A stretch of 64,000 nucleotides of DNA from Ceratothoa steindachneri. Its lineage: Eukaryota > Arthropoda > Malacostraca > Isopoda > Cymothoidae. The DNA lies in assembly GCA_963969495.1 (NCBI GenBank), contig OZ018321.1, positions 189,052,485-189,116,484 on the forward strand, read 5' to 3'. Below the pieces are notes generated by a model. That model made no database searches. It was not told where the DNA came from and saw only the letters and a program-made list of their open reading frames with translations. Below are positions 35,998-45,416 of this stretch, piece by piece. The stretch's first letter is position 1. Each line of letters opens with the position of its first letter. A program made the position numbers and the translations under genes.

Positions 35998-36001
<4 letters not shown>

Positions 36002-36060
<59 letters not shown>
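36002..36060. repeat. (TA)n microsatellite at right edge of Penelope-like composite
   Basis: About 29 TA units, joining the Penelope-like 3' end directly to the Tc1-like terminus at 36061. Confidence 0.95.
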
Positions 36061-36064
<4 letters not shown>

Positions 36065-36905
36065 TGCCTTGGCCAAAATTATTGGCAGGTATGAAAAAGT
36101 GAAGAATATGATTGAACCTCATTTATTCCTTGATATAATACAAATAAACATTTTTGTGTCAATTCTATCAATAATTAATATTTGATGTGTCCTTCTAAGC
36201 CTTTTAAGGCTTTTATAACTGCTTTTCTGTGTTTTTGCGTACTTGAGACTAAGTTGACACAGGTGGTTGGTTCAATTTTTGCCACTCCTCATGAATTTTG
36301 GCTGTTAATTCACCATTTGAAAAACATTTGTGCACCCTCACTCTTGTGGCCAAGTGTGACCACAAATGTTCAATATGGTTGAGGTCTGGAGATTGAAGGG
36401 GCCATTCCATCAATGTCACCCTTTTCTTCAATTTGAATTTGGAAGAGTACACCATCTGGTATGTCATCATTGACACATTTTACCTATGGAAGGTTGATAA
36501 ACCTTCCTTAGTGAATCAAAATCCTGGACCTAAAGACGACATTCAGCCCTAAACCATTACAATGTCACCTCCAAAATATGACTGTTGGTACAACAAATCT
36601 CGTATCATAACTTTCCCAAAGTTCTGAGGAGAAATACCAAATTTATTGATCATTTTTGGTATCCAATAAAAATTTTGGCATCCAAGCGTAATAAATTGGT
36701 GGAAACTAACTCAAAGTTGCTTTCATCAGACCAAACAGTTTAGCCCAATCATCATCAGTCCAATTTTCATGCTCTTTTGTACAAGACAATCGCTTCTTCT
36801 TGTTCACCTGAGACAGCCACGGTTTCTTTCTAGCCTCACATCCTTTGAGCCCAGCTTCTAATAACCTTCTTCTCACTGTGCGTCTTGATAACTTTTTGTT
36901 TATTT
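36061..36905 (-). pseudogene. Tc1-like transposase relic
   Basis: Minus strand from about 36900: EARKKPWLSQVNKKKRLSCT and NWTDDDW, then WSDESNFELV (first catalytic Asp in the WSDES block, about 36730), FGGDIVMV with a stop at the expected Trp, and finally WPLQSPDLNHIEHLW (36249-36476), which carries the third catalytic residue, Glu, intact. Several frameshifts and stops separate the parts. The plus-strand left edge GGCCAAAATTATTGGCA (36071-36087) looks like a Tc1-family terminal repeat and abuts the (TA)n tract, fitting the TA target of this family. The other terminus was not found; homology ends near 36905. Confidence 0.75.
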
Positions 36906-37817
36906 TATTTTTCTTCCTCTCTCCTTGCTCCTCTTCCCTACGTATTTGCTTACTTGTTCGTGTCTCTCCTAATCTTCCTCTTTAGACTAACGCTTTATCC
37001 GTTAATCGTTTTAACTCTTTTAGCTCAGTTCTTGACTCTTTCTTGCCTCTCGGTTTGACCTTGTTACCTGTTAGAGCTAAATCTTAATGTGAATTTACCC
37101 GTCCCTCTTCTACTTCCTCATTGGTGATTTCTTGTCTTAGAAGTGGTTCTTTATCTTTTACCAGCTTATATCTACCCTTGTTATACTATTTTCTCTTGGA
37201 GTTATCCTTGAGAATAAACTGAATAAAGTTCGAAAGTACTTGGAAGCACCTTTTCATTTTTCCTGTGGCACATTGCATTCATTGCGAACATCACATGCTA
37301 CTTTGTGTTATTCATTTCATATATACTTATAATATATATATATATATATATATGATGTTCCATTAATATATATAATATAAATGAAGTCAACAGGCATATT
37401 TCTGCCTATATTCTTCATTTGTCATATTTGCGCGTTTATATACTTTTCTAGTTATTCCTATGTTTAATATATTCTCAGTTTTATTCTTGATAATTTTCAC
37501 CTCCTATAAATTGTTATTGCTTCTCAAATAGAAGAATTATCAAATTGTAATCTTAATTTAGTTGGATGGTTTGAGTTCCCCTCCTCTTTTTTGCAAACCC
37601 TTTTTTCAATGGTTAACTTCTGTTTCAGCAGGATTAATTCTTCAATAGGGTTGGTTTCCAGGTATCTCTTAATGCACTTATAATCCTTATGTCCACATCT
37701 GTCATATACGTTTGTGTGGTCTTCTTTGTAAAAAATTCTTCTCAGATCTCCCGTGTTTCATTTTCCTTCGTGGCTGTTGAATTTATTTATATCGCGTTCC
37801 ATATTTTCGTGATTCAG

Positions 37818-37818
<1 letters not shown>
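36906..37818. other. AT-rich intergenic with a short interrupted TA tract
   Basis: No gene recognised. An imperfect TA-rich tract lies at about 37320-37380. Confidence 0.4.

Positions 37819-37901
<83 letters not shown>
37819..37901. repeat. (TA)n microsatellite beside a Penelope-like 3' end
   Basis: About 41 TA units. The flanking sequence to the right is a minus-strand Penelope-like 3' terminus with a hammerhead-like motif. Confidence 0.95.
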
Positions 37902-37904
<3 letters not shown>

Positions 37905-37938
37905 GAATTAAACCACATTCTCCGAAGACAATTTAATT

Positions 37939-37979
37939 CAGAACAGTTTCGGTGTATCTCACACCCTTTTTCAACTGAC
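37939..37979 (-). ncRNA. Hammerhead-like motif (minus), degenerate core
   Basis: On the minus strand: TTGAAAA in place of CTGANGA, a GGTGT-GAGAT-ACACC stem, then GAAAC. A CAG/CTG pair closes stem I. Same order and spacing as the motifs at 35.9 and 44.5 kb, about 37 nt from the (TA)n tract. Confidence 0.4.
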
Positions 37980-38353
37980 ACTGGGCAGGAAATATATAAG
38001 AGAAAAGCATAACACAAGATCCCCTCTTTTTTCCCCCAATCCCCTACTTGTGGCTAATCTGGAGGGGGGTAGGCCTAAACATATTGAAGGGCTGACATTT
38101 TACTATTTTGTTTATTTGCGATCTTATTACAGGATTAAAAGAAAATTGACCCTCAGATAGATTTAAATTAGGAACGGACGATATCAAGCTCGATTCTACG
38201 ATTCTTCTCTTTGATGCATGTTTTATTAAAGACCAGGTCTAGCTGAGCTTTAATTAACTTTTTTCTTTGCTTTTCTAATTTTCTTATTACATTTTTTCTC
38301 TTGGGAAAAGTTATGAATAAGGGTTCCTATATTCATAATTTATTAATTATTAT

Positions 38354-38393
38354 CCCGAGGTACTTTTCGACCTTTTCGGTCATCTTCTGGGAC
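38354..38393 (-). ncRNA. Hammerhead-like motif (minus), second degenerate copy
   Basis: Minus strand: CAGAAGA, extra T, GACC-GAAAA-GGTC stem, then GAAAAG. TCC upstream can pair with GGA downstream as stem I. It may be the 3' end of the Penelope-like relic at 38945-39893, with the dispersed repeat at 38516-38937 inserted between. Confidence 0.35.
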
Positions 38394-38515
38394 TATAATG
38401 ATAAATATAAAGAAATTCAATAGTATAAATAGTAAATATATGTAGATATTTTTTTCTCTTAAAATGAAAATTATTTTGATAAATTTGTGGAATGAGAATT
38501 TTATTAGTACCAGGC

Positions 38516-38937
38516 AATGGCTTTGCCATTCCCAGCCCCACCTAGAGGAAGAGTTTGCGCTTCGCTACTAAGATTAAGATTTAAAATCTAAAAAAAAGCA
38601 CCCATGGTTAAATTATGGTTAAATTTTTAGAAATTTTCTGAACTTCGCCAATTATAATAATTTAAAAAAGGAACTCTAAACTAAATTCCCCCCCCCCCCC
38701 CGCCTTTCAAAATATCACGTTGCTAAAATATAGAGTTATAGAAGAAGATATATCAAAAATGGGGTTTTAAGAAATTCACAAAATTTCGATACTTATATTT
38801 ATTTCTGAACTTCAGCATTTTGTTTTTTTTATATTATAAAAGAATTATTCGAAATAACTTTGCTAAAAAACATAAGTCATAACCAAACTAAGATGAAATT
38901 ATTATTCAAATACTCAAAAAATCCCGTTCTTAAATTA
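38516..38937 (-). repeat. Inner 0.41-kb module of the dispersed repeat, free-standing copy B
   Basis: Inverted match to 14832-15243 from GGGATTTTTTGAGTATTTGA to GCCATTGCCTG, without the outer repeat on either side. It contains a homopolymer C run (38687-38701) where copy A has a shorter G run in the opposite sense. The end at 38516 forms the hairpin AATGGC-TTT-GCCATT. Confidence 0.7.
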
Positions 38938-38944
38938 TAGAGTT

Positions 38945-39893
38945 AGTGATGGTGATGATGATTAACTATTTAATCCGTTAAGAATTTCAAGGTCCTATGT
39001 GTAACCATTTGTTGGTCCTTAAGCCTCAGTCTCTCTTCTTGGATTAAGATAGCTCCCATGATGTGAGGCCACGTGCGGTCAGTTTGATTATGGTATTTAC
39101 CTCTAAAATTTCTCTTGAGAGATTGGTTCTTTGCTCTATTAAATAGTGGTTTCTTTATAGTGCCTTTTGCAAGTGTATGGTAAGGCGACGAGATAAAGAT
39201 GTGGTTGTCATTCCAAGGTATTTATTCGAATAATGAACCTTGCAGACGCCAGGAGGGCGATTAAATTCATAAATTACGTTGGATCCTTTCATTCCTTTTG
39301 TTTTATTTGTGTTATTGTTAATGATGGCATTGCTAATCTTCTTGGTTTTGTTGTATATTATCACATTTAATTTTTCTTCGGCATTTGTATATTTTGTATT
39401 ATAATAATTTTGATTATTCTTTCGTCCATTTTAAATGAATCACTCATTTGTTGTTTTTTTTTATAGAAGACATTTATTGAGTGTTTTGAATTGTCGTCTT
39501 TTTTATTCATATGTAAATTTTGCAAAAATGTTTTGATCTCTTTGTCTACCATAGTATTTAGAATAACCAATGTTAATTAATATTTGTTTTATTCTTTTAA
39601 TTTCTTTAGGGAATAATGCCCATGAGGAACTGTTTTTGTATGCGCGTCTGATGTATGTTCGTATGACACTAATTTTGTATCTTGTTGGACCTTGCTCTTC
39701 TCCATTAAGACAACTTCCAGAATTTGTTCGTTCTGTATATACTTGTGTTTTGTACTTATTTTCTCTTGTTATTACTTCAACATCGAGGAAAGGTAATATT
39801 CCGTTATGGTTTAGTTCATAAGTAAATTTGACTACAGATTGTTCTTCCATCTTCTTTTTTAGTTTTTTCAGTTTGTTTTCATCTCTTATTACA
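38945..39893 (-). pseudogene. Penelope-like element, RT C-terminus and GIY-YIG endonuclease
   Basis: Minus strand from 39893: ENKLKKLKKKMEEQSVVKFT, NHNGILPFLDVEV (RT after YVDD), then CLNGEEQGPTRY and VIRTYIRRAYKNSSSWALF and EIKRIKQILINIGYS (thumb, 39503-39850). The endonuclease is at 39155-39364: KGSNVIYEFNRP then NKYLGMTTTSLSRRLTIHLQ, i.e. the YIG motif as YLG. This is a different subgroup from the 34-36 kb and 44-54 kb elements (YLGMTTTSL versus YIGS). A frameshift or deletion lies near 39400. The frame continues as RAKNQSLKRNFRGKYHNQTD to about 39000. Confidence 0.8.
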
Positions 39894-40042
39894 GTAGGTT
39901 GGGGACGTCCTCACGACCAAGAGGTCCTCCCTGGATGAGGTCAACTTTGAGGAGCTCGTGTTCCTCAAATGGAACATGGACATCCTGGAGGAGGACATGG
40001 GCCAGGAGGACATGGAGGAGGAGGAGGAGGAGGATGACCTGT
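39893..40042 (+). pseudogene. hAT transposase C-terminal tail fragment
   Basis: A 49-codon open segment reads TKRSSLDEVNFEELVFLKWN then an acidic tail and a TAA at 40040-40042. KR..L..E....LVFLK.N is the end of the hAT dimerisation domain. It abuts the Penelope-like relic, and a pyrimidine-rich CAG just before it is part of that relic and probably not a true splice acceptor. Only this tail remains; upstream parts are missing. Confidence 0.5.
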
Positions 40043-40049
40043 AAATATT

Positions 40050-41440
40050 AGTTTAGGCTAAGGCGCAAGTCGTACTGGGAAGGGGGCGGCAAAAATAGAG
40101 TCGCAAAGTCGCCGCCTCACCAGATCCGGCGGCAGAGTTGCAGCTGAAAATTATAGTCGCGCACAGCTATAAAAAAATTACAGAAACATTTATGTTACTT
40201 TAATTTTCTACACTATAACTTTAATTTATACAGTAACTTACTTATTATATAAAAAAATACGATCTATTTTGTGGCTGTGAAAATACAGTAAATTACTCTT
40301 TTTATAATTTCCAGTAAATTAAATTTTAAATTTAATTTTAAATATGATCTGAAGTGGACCTTGGTTAGTCTAAAGGCAGGATTTATTTATTTCATTTTAC
40401 TGCGGAGTAGCTTCAGGATAGCTCCGGTTGTTTTCAGGGTGGGCTCAATTGGTTTAATGGGAGGGTGATATTGTTATCCACTGGAGGGCTCACTAGGTGA
40501 TAAGGGACGGAAAAATAGATATTCAGGTGGGGGGGGGGATCAATGGATAGGCAGGAAGGGCTCAACAAGTACTCAGGAAAGGTTGAATGAGTTTTCATAG
40601 GATAGTTCGGTGGGTGTTCATTGGGAGCATCTTAGCAGAAAAGTTTCTTAGATAGATAGTTAAAGAAAAGTGGTGAAGATGCTGCGGACGTTGGGGCTAA
40701 GAGAAAATGAAATCCTCCAGATGCTAGCTGCAGCATTGTTACTCATTCTTGTTCTGACTCACTCTTGCAGAAGACGTATTAATTTTTAAAACTCTATAAA
40801 ATACACGCTTGGAAAATACACGGATACTTGTGTGGAAGATAATCTCACATGCACTATGCAGACAAATCAACCATTACTTGTTTATCAAAGAAAACATAAC
40901 ACCCAAACTTCACAAAAGGAATTTAAAGCTGTTTAAAAGATAGATATAAACTAAAACACAACAGAGCACTTTCACAACAAGAATGATAACGAATCTAACA
41001 TCTCAACACTCGCAGCACAATACTATTATCAAGACAAATAAAAACTGGTACCAATACACGAAAAAGTCAACCATAAAAAGATTTCAACCCAAACTTGCAG
41101 AACCAAAAGGAAAATACCTCAGACTCAACCACCACTACCATGCACGAGTTACTGTTTACTCGCCCCAACATCGCCTCGCCAAAACAACACTGCAACATAC
41201 CTAGGAGGCAGGTAAATTAATAACTCCCCACTTAAAAATAAAAGGCATCCTTTAGTTGCAGATCGGTGGTAAAACAGCTACCAATGTATTTTACTAACTG
41301 CCGATCCAAACATAGAAAAGCAGAGAAATCCAGGGTGACAAAAATGGTCAGTTCGTCATCAAACCTCTCAAAACCTCAAACCGGTAGATCCTGGCAATAT
41401 ATCAAACATTCAACACTACAATAACCTACCGGTTGCCCTC
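40050..41440. other. Intergenic, nothing recognised
   Basis: A small GC-rich patch with CGGCGGCA/GGCGGCAAAA-type words lies at 40080-40140. A frame at 40983-41204 is Thr/Gln/His-rich and matches nothing I know. Confidence 0.4.
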
Positions 41441-41486
41441 AAATACACAACTAAACACACATACACTCACCACCCTCCCACAGAGA

Positions 41487-41672
41487 CACTTAAACACATA
41501 CACTACCATCGCTCTCAGACACTTAAACACATACAATACCCTCCCTCTCAGACACTTAAACACAAACACTGCCCTCCCTCTCAGACACTTAAACACATAC
41601 ATTACCCTCCCTTTCAGACACTTAAACACATACAATACCCTCTTTCTCAGACACTTAAACACATACACTACT
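41487..41672. repeat. 33-bp minisatellite, about 5.7 units
   Basis: The unit is CACTTAAACACATACAATAC followed by CCTCCCTCTCAGA, i.e. 33 bp. Because 33 is divisible by three, both strands stay open across the array (41426-41735), giving an 11-residue repeat; this is a by-product and I see no evidence of a gene. Confidence 0.85.
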
Positions 41673-42639
41673 GTCAAAGATAGAGAGAGAGAGGCGGGTA
41701 GGATGGAAAGAACTCGCGATTGGCTTCTTCTTTAGGTAGCTTTCGTTTGCTAAGACTCCTATAGCGAGCCTAATTGCAACAACGAGAGGTTTCGCGAGAT
41801 GGCATGAAGATCTAAATTCACTCCCGGCGCCTCTATATAAATAAAATAAAATCCAGTTCTGGTGAGCGCGTATACATAGTTAAGCGTTGGCCTGGGTAAG
41901 ATTAGTATTTTTGCCCAAGAGGACGCGTCGCGGAAGAATTATTTCTCTCGCTCTCCCTTACTCCAAGAGCCCGAAGACAATAAAATTAAATAAGAAGAAA
42001 AAAGAAGTAGAAACGAGGAGACTCCCACACTGCTGTATTCGACACAGCTTCTCCACGGCGAAATACTCCCTCGATCCCTACTTTCGAGGCTAGCAGTGGT
42101 TGTTAGAAGACAGGTTGTATTCTCATTCATAACTTAGAGCAGGCTGAGTACTAATTGCCCAAGTGCAAACCCAACCGTGCCGTTGAAAAGCAATCGATCT
42201 AGATGCTAGGAACAGAAGGCCCCTCCTAACACGCCTATCCCCCTCACACACACACACCTTACATGCACATCTACCATACACACTATCATTCACTTCCTTC
42301 TTCAGTTGGCCCCTTCTTTCACACACACCCCCATAATCAATCCACCTTCTACGCCGTCTTCCACCCCTTTACACACACTGACACTCTCTCTCGTAATACA
42401 CTTTCTGACATGCTTCTACCACTTCAGATTACTCTTAATCAAAACCTCATTCACAACATTCTTCTCACCATAAATACCTCTTACCCAGTGCTTCCTCATT
42501 ATATCTTTCACGCCCCAGCCATCCTCCTAAGTTGTCTATTTGTACTGCACTTACTCGAGATCTTTCCTTCTCCTTCCATACTATACACTCTCTCCCATAC
42601 ACCATTAATGGGTCCAGCCTGCTTTAAGGCACCTTCATC

Positions 42640-43240
42640 CCACATTGCAAGCCCACCCAGTCTTTTCTACCATTTCAAACCTTGAAGTCGCAATCTGCTT
42701 CCTCTGTTCCATTATTATTTACACAATTTACCCAGGATAATTAAAACCGCACTTGTTCAAGGGTGACCTCACATACTCGGATACCATATTCCACCACATT
42801 TTACCCTCAAATACCATTTTCTTACTTTTCTATGGATTCGCTTTTAGGCCCCCTCCTCTCACACATCCTGTCAACAGCTACAATCAACATTTCAATGTCT
42901 CTTTCACTCTCAGCCCCCAACGCCAGGTCATCATATACCAACACAGAGAGAAGCCATCCCTCATCAATCACACAACCCTTTCACTCATTTCAATACCTAC
43001 TTTTTTTAATACTCCATCTACAAAGATATTTGAACAACCATGGCGATATCGAACAACCAACTCATACAACCCCTTAACAAAGGCAATAATTTAAGATAGA
43101 TACTCTTCGCATCATCCATTAGTTTACCACGCAGTCCATACATTCATAACACCAGCCATAATGCGTCTCTCTACACCATCATAAGCTTTCTCCATCAATC
43201 TGCCATGCACTTTGCATCTCTTATTCCTTGTTTTTATCAG
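42640..43240 (-). pseudogene. RTE-type reverse transcriptase fragment (crustacean-like)
   Basis: Read on the minus strand from 43200: AYDGVERRIMAGVMNVW then, after a frameshift, GLRGKLMDDAKSIYLKLL, then GCSISPWLF.YLCRW and LLSVLVYDDLALGAESERDI, then AVDRMCERRGPKSESIEK. This is the order AYDGVER - YGLRGKL - GCVMSPWLFN - FADDTAL - VCERRKLKVN of a non-LTR RT family I associate with crustacean genomes. The YADD block is YDD here. Multiple frameshifts. The plus-strand frames 42263-42685 and 42753-43094 are only its antisense. The fragment may extend to about 42250 but the homology is unclear there. Confidence 0.65.
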
Positions 43241-43244
43241 CTAT

Positions 43245-44317
43245 TTCACTGCAAATACTCAATCCACATTAAAGGCCTACCCTATACTGACCATAATTTC
43301 CTCAAATCTCAAAACGGACATTTCACTAATTTTCGAGCCTCAAATTGAGATATTTTTAAAATTTTTTCTATTAGCTTTGGTACTTGTATCATTAAAAAGT
43401 CTTCATAACCACCAAATCAGCCTTAAGTTTTAGTGATTTCACTATAAGAAATCCACTTATATATCATTCAACCATTTACTTAAATTAGCTAACCAAAGAA
43501 CGTCAAAATTTATTTTGAAAACCCGAAGGATTGAACCAGGGAAACTTCATCAAACAGATCATCAGCATTTTTTACAAGCATTTTAAGTGCTTCATTATTT
43601 TTTTATCCGCTGCTTATATATCACTCCACACCAAAACACTTTCGATCCAAACAAGGTATTCCCCACCACTAAAGTAGGCAGGTAGTAATCATAAATCCTT
43701 GCAAATCCTTTCATAATTACTTATACCTGACATTCTCCATTTTTCTCTCAAACAATCCTATTTTTTTCACCTTTCGGGAGTAAAATTATTATCCAGTCTT
43801 TGTGGTTATAAAATAGCAATGGTAGGGATCGTTGACATCTCAGCGGGCACGACCAGTGAACGGTATTCATCCACAGTGAGTAGAAGACCGTAATCCTGAA
43901 CTTCCCCCCCCCCCACACACACAGCTTCAATTTGAGGGGTGTTAGATTGACCTATTCGATGCAATCACTACTTTCTTAGCAAGCTTGGATAGCTTAGTGG
44001 TCGAATATCCTGGTTGCGTTCAATGCAGTTTAACTGACAGTTTTCTAGTCTATATTTCACGTTAGTTTTCAACATTAGGTTCTACAAAAATAGTATTTGC
44101 AGTGATTTTCGTTTCTCCATTGTAACAATTATTTAGATGAGCAAACCTATAATTAAATTGTGCGATTACAGCCAAGCATCACAATAATCGTTGAGCACAC
44201 GACAGAAATTTACAGGTCTGTAACATTGAACGGAGTGCCGTTGGTTATGTGTTTTAAATAATGACTGCGTTTTTAGTTGCCTGGTGCTATTATACTTATA
44301 AAAATATATGCTAATTG

Positions 44318-44319
<2 letters not shown>
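43245..44319. other. Intergenic, nothing recognised
   Basis: AT-rich, with a C/CA-rich run near 43900. A weak A-box-like TAGCTTAGTGG at about 43989 has no properly spaced B box. Confidence 0.4.

Positions 44320-44402
<83 letters not shown>
44320..44402. repeat. (TA)n microsatellite at Penelope-like 3' end
   Basis: About 41 TA units, directly followed by the minus-strand Penelope-like 3' terminus. Confidence 0.95.
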
Positions 44403-44405
<3 letters not shown>

Positions 44406-44451
44406 GCAGTAGGAAGGATACGACCATCAGTGACATTCTTATTTATTCCAA

Positions 44452-44486
44452 GCAACGTTTCGGATTACCTAATCCATCATCAGGCT
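44452..44486 (-). ncRNA. Hammerhead-ribozyme-like motif at Penelope-like 3' end (minus)
   Basis: Minus strand: CTGATGA (44477-44483), extra T, stem GGATT-AGGT-AATCC, then GAAACG. AGC before the core pairs with GCT after ACGTT, giving stem I, and ACGT is the palindromic short stem III. This has the best core match of the motifs in the window. It lies about 50 nt from the (TA)n tract. Confidence 0.55.
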
Positions 44487-45346
44487 AAAGGAATAAAGAG
44501 AATTTGTAAGGTGAACAAATATTAACTTAAACTAATTACAAATCAAAAGCAAATAATTTAGATAGTGAACCTATAAAATTAAAAGTATTAATAATTACAA
44601 GTACATATACAGATAAGCTCAAAGCAAAGGAAACAAACAAATTCGGACACGATTATGGGTAGTTTGTTGTCGGTAGAATATTAACAGGTCTGAATTTGGT
44701 TGGTTGTGGCTATTAGCGATAATGGGTGGCAGGTTAAGTCTGAATTTAACGTGGGCGAATGTGTTTTTATGAAGAGAGATTCAAGAATTCTGAGCTGGGT
44801 GATGCTAGGATTAGAGCCCAGAATCTCAAAATTATTGATGTTTGCATCAACCTTACACTTTATAATGTGATCTCTGATTGGCGACCCCGTAAGGGGCGCG
44901 GCGATTTGCCATCCTGGCCACCGTACTGACGGGATCCAGCGCTCCGTCCGGCCCCAGCTTAGCCTCTCTTCCTTCCTTCAGATAGCACGATTTCTCCCCT
45001 ACCTCGTCGCTTTTCATACAACCTCTCCCACAACTTTCTCTGGTCAGCCTCTAATTTCACAGGGTAGAATGCTGACCTTCTTCTCAAGCCAACAAACCCG
45101 GATGGGGGCTGAGGGGGGAGGGGACATTGTTCCCTAACCCCTCAGCTCCGGTTCGGGATGGGTTTTTTTTTAACAACCTGCTTCATCCCCACCCATACCT
45201 TCCTCACATCCCTTTTCCTCTCCTCTTCACATTCTATCTGTTTTACGCCGTGTCTAAGGTGGAGCCGCCATGCCGAAGGACTGCCAGGCCACCAGGCGGG
45301 AGGGGTGGTCCCAAATGGCGGCGCCTGGCTCTGCCGGGCCTGTAAG

Positions 45347-45379
45347 CACCTCTTGCAGTGCGGGCTACTGCAAGAGGTG
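45347..45379 (+). promoter_or_regulatory. Perfect 13-bp hairpin in the 5' UTR of the I-type element
   Basis: CACCTCTTGCAGT (45347-45359) and ACTGCAAGAGGTG (45367-45379) are exact inverted copies around a 7-nt loop GCGGGCT. It lies 38 nt upstream of the ATG at 45417. The function is unknown; translational control or RNA packaging by the gag-like protein are possibilities. Confidence 0.7.
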
Positions 45380-45416
45380 GTGAGCGATTGCGTCCCGTAA
45401 AACAAAGAGGGTCACC

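Larger units (their letters stand above)
34586..36001 (+). pseudogene. Penelope-like element, RT C-terminus, GIY-YIG endonuclease and 3' UTR
   Basis: Frames from 34586 give FLNFINSYHPNIQYTIELES and LPFLDVIIEK (RT after YVDD), then KPTFIG, LSAIKSLIYRGYHLSFNYSL and NNCYPPPLVDKLI (thumb, 34762-34989). The endonuclease follows with VVYLFTYPCCLQGTYIGSAV (35155-35215), bearing the CxxC of the endonuclease zinc motif and an intact YIG. KKEAFVIRNHIIQCKTECSI and LRILESLLIRRKSPTLN come next (35260-35455). Frameshifts occur at about 34990 and 35230. The 3' UTR (35456-36001) contains a 119-bp tandem duplication and a hammerhead-like motif, and ends at a (TA)n tract. Such enzymes copy their RNA at chromosomal breaks made by the GIY-YIG nuclease. 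Confidence 0.85.

Noticed and set aside
37689..38017. Proteins with long Ile-Tyr repeats (also at 34025, 35922 and 44273)
   Set aside because: Pure translation of (TA)n microsatellites.
39870..39893. Splice acceptor before the hAT tail
   Set aside because: The pyrimidine tract and CAG are the reverse complement of the Penelope-like coding sequence, so the match is fortuitous.
43981..44040. tRNA or tRNA-derived SINE (A-box-like TAGCTTAGTGG)
   Set aside because: No cloverleaf can be drawn, and the only B-box-like GTTCAAT is about 30 nt away instead of the usual spacing of about 44 nt.
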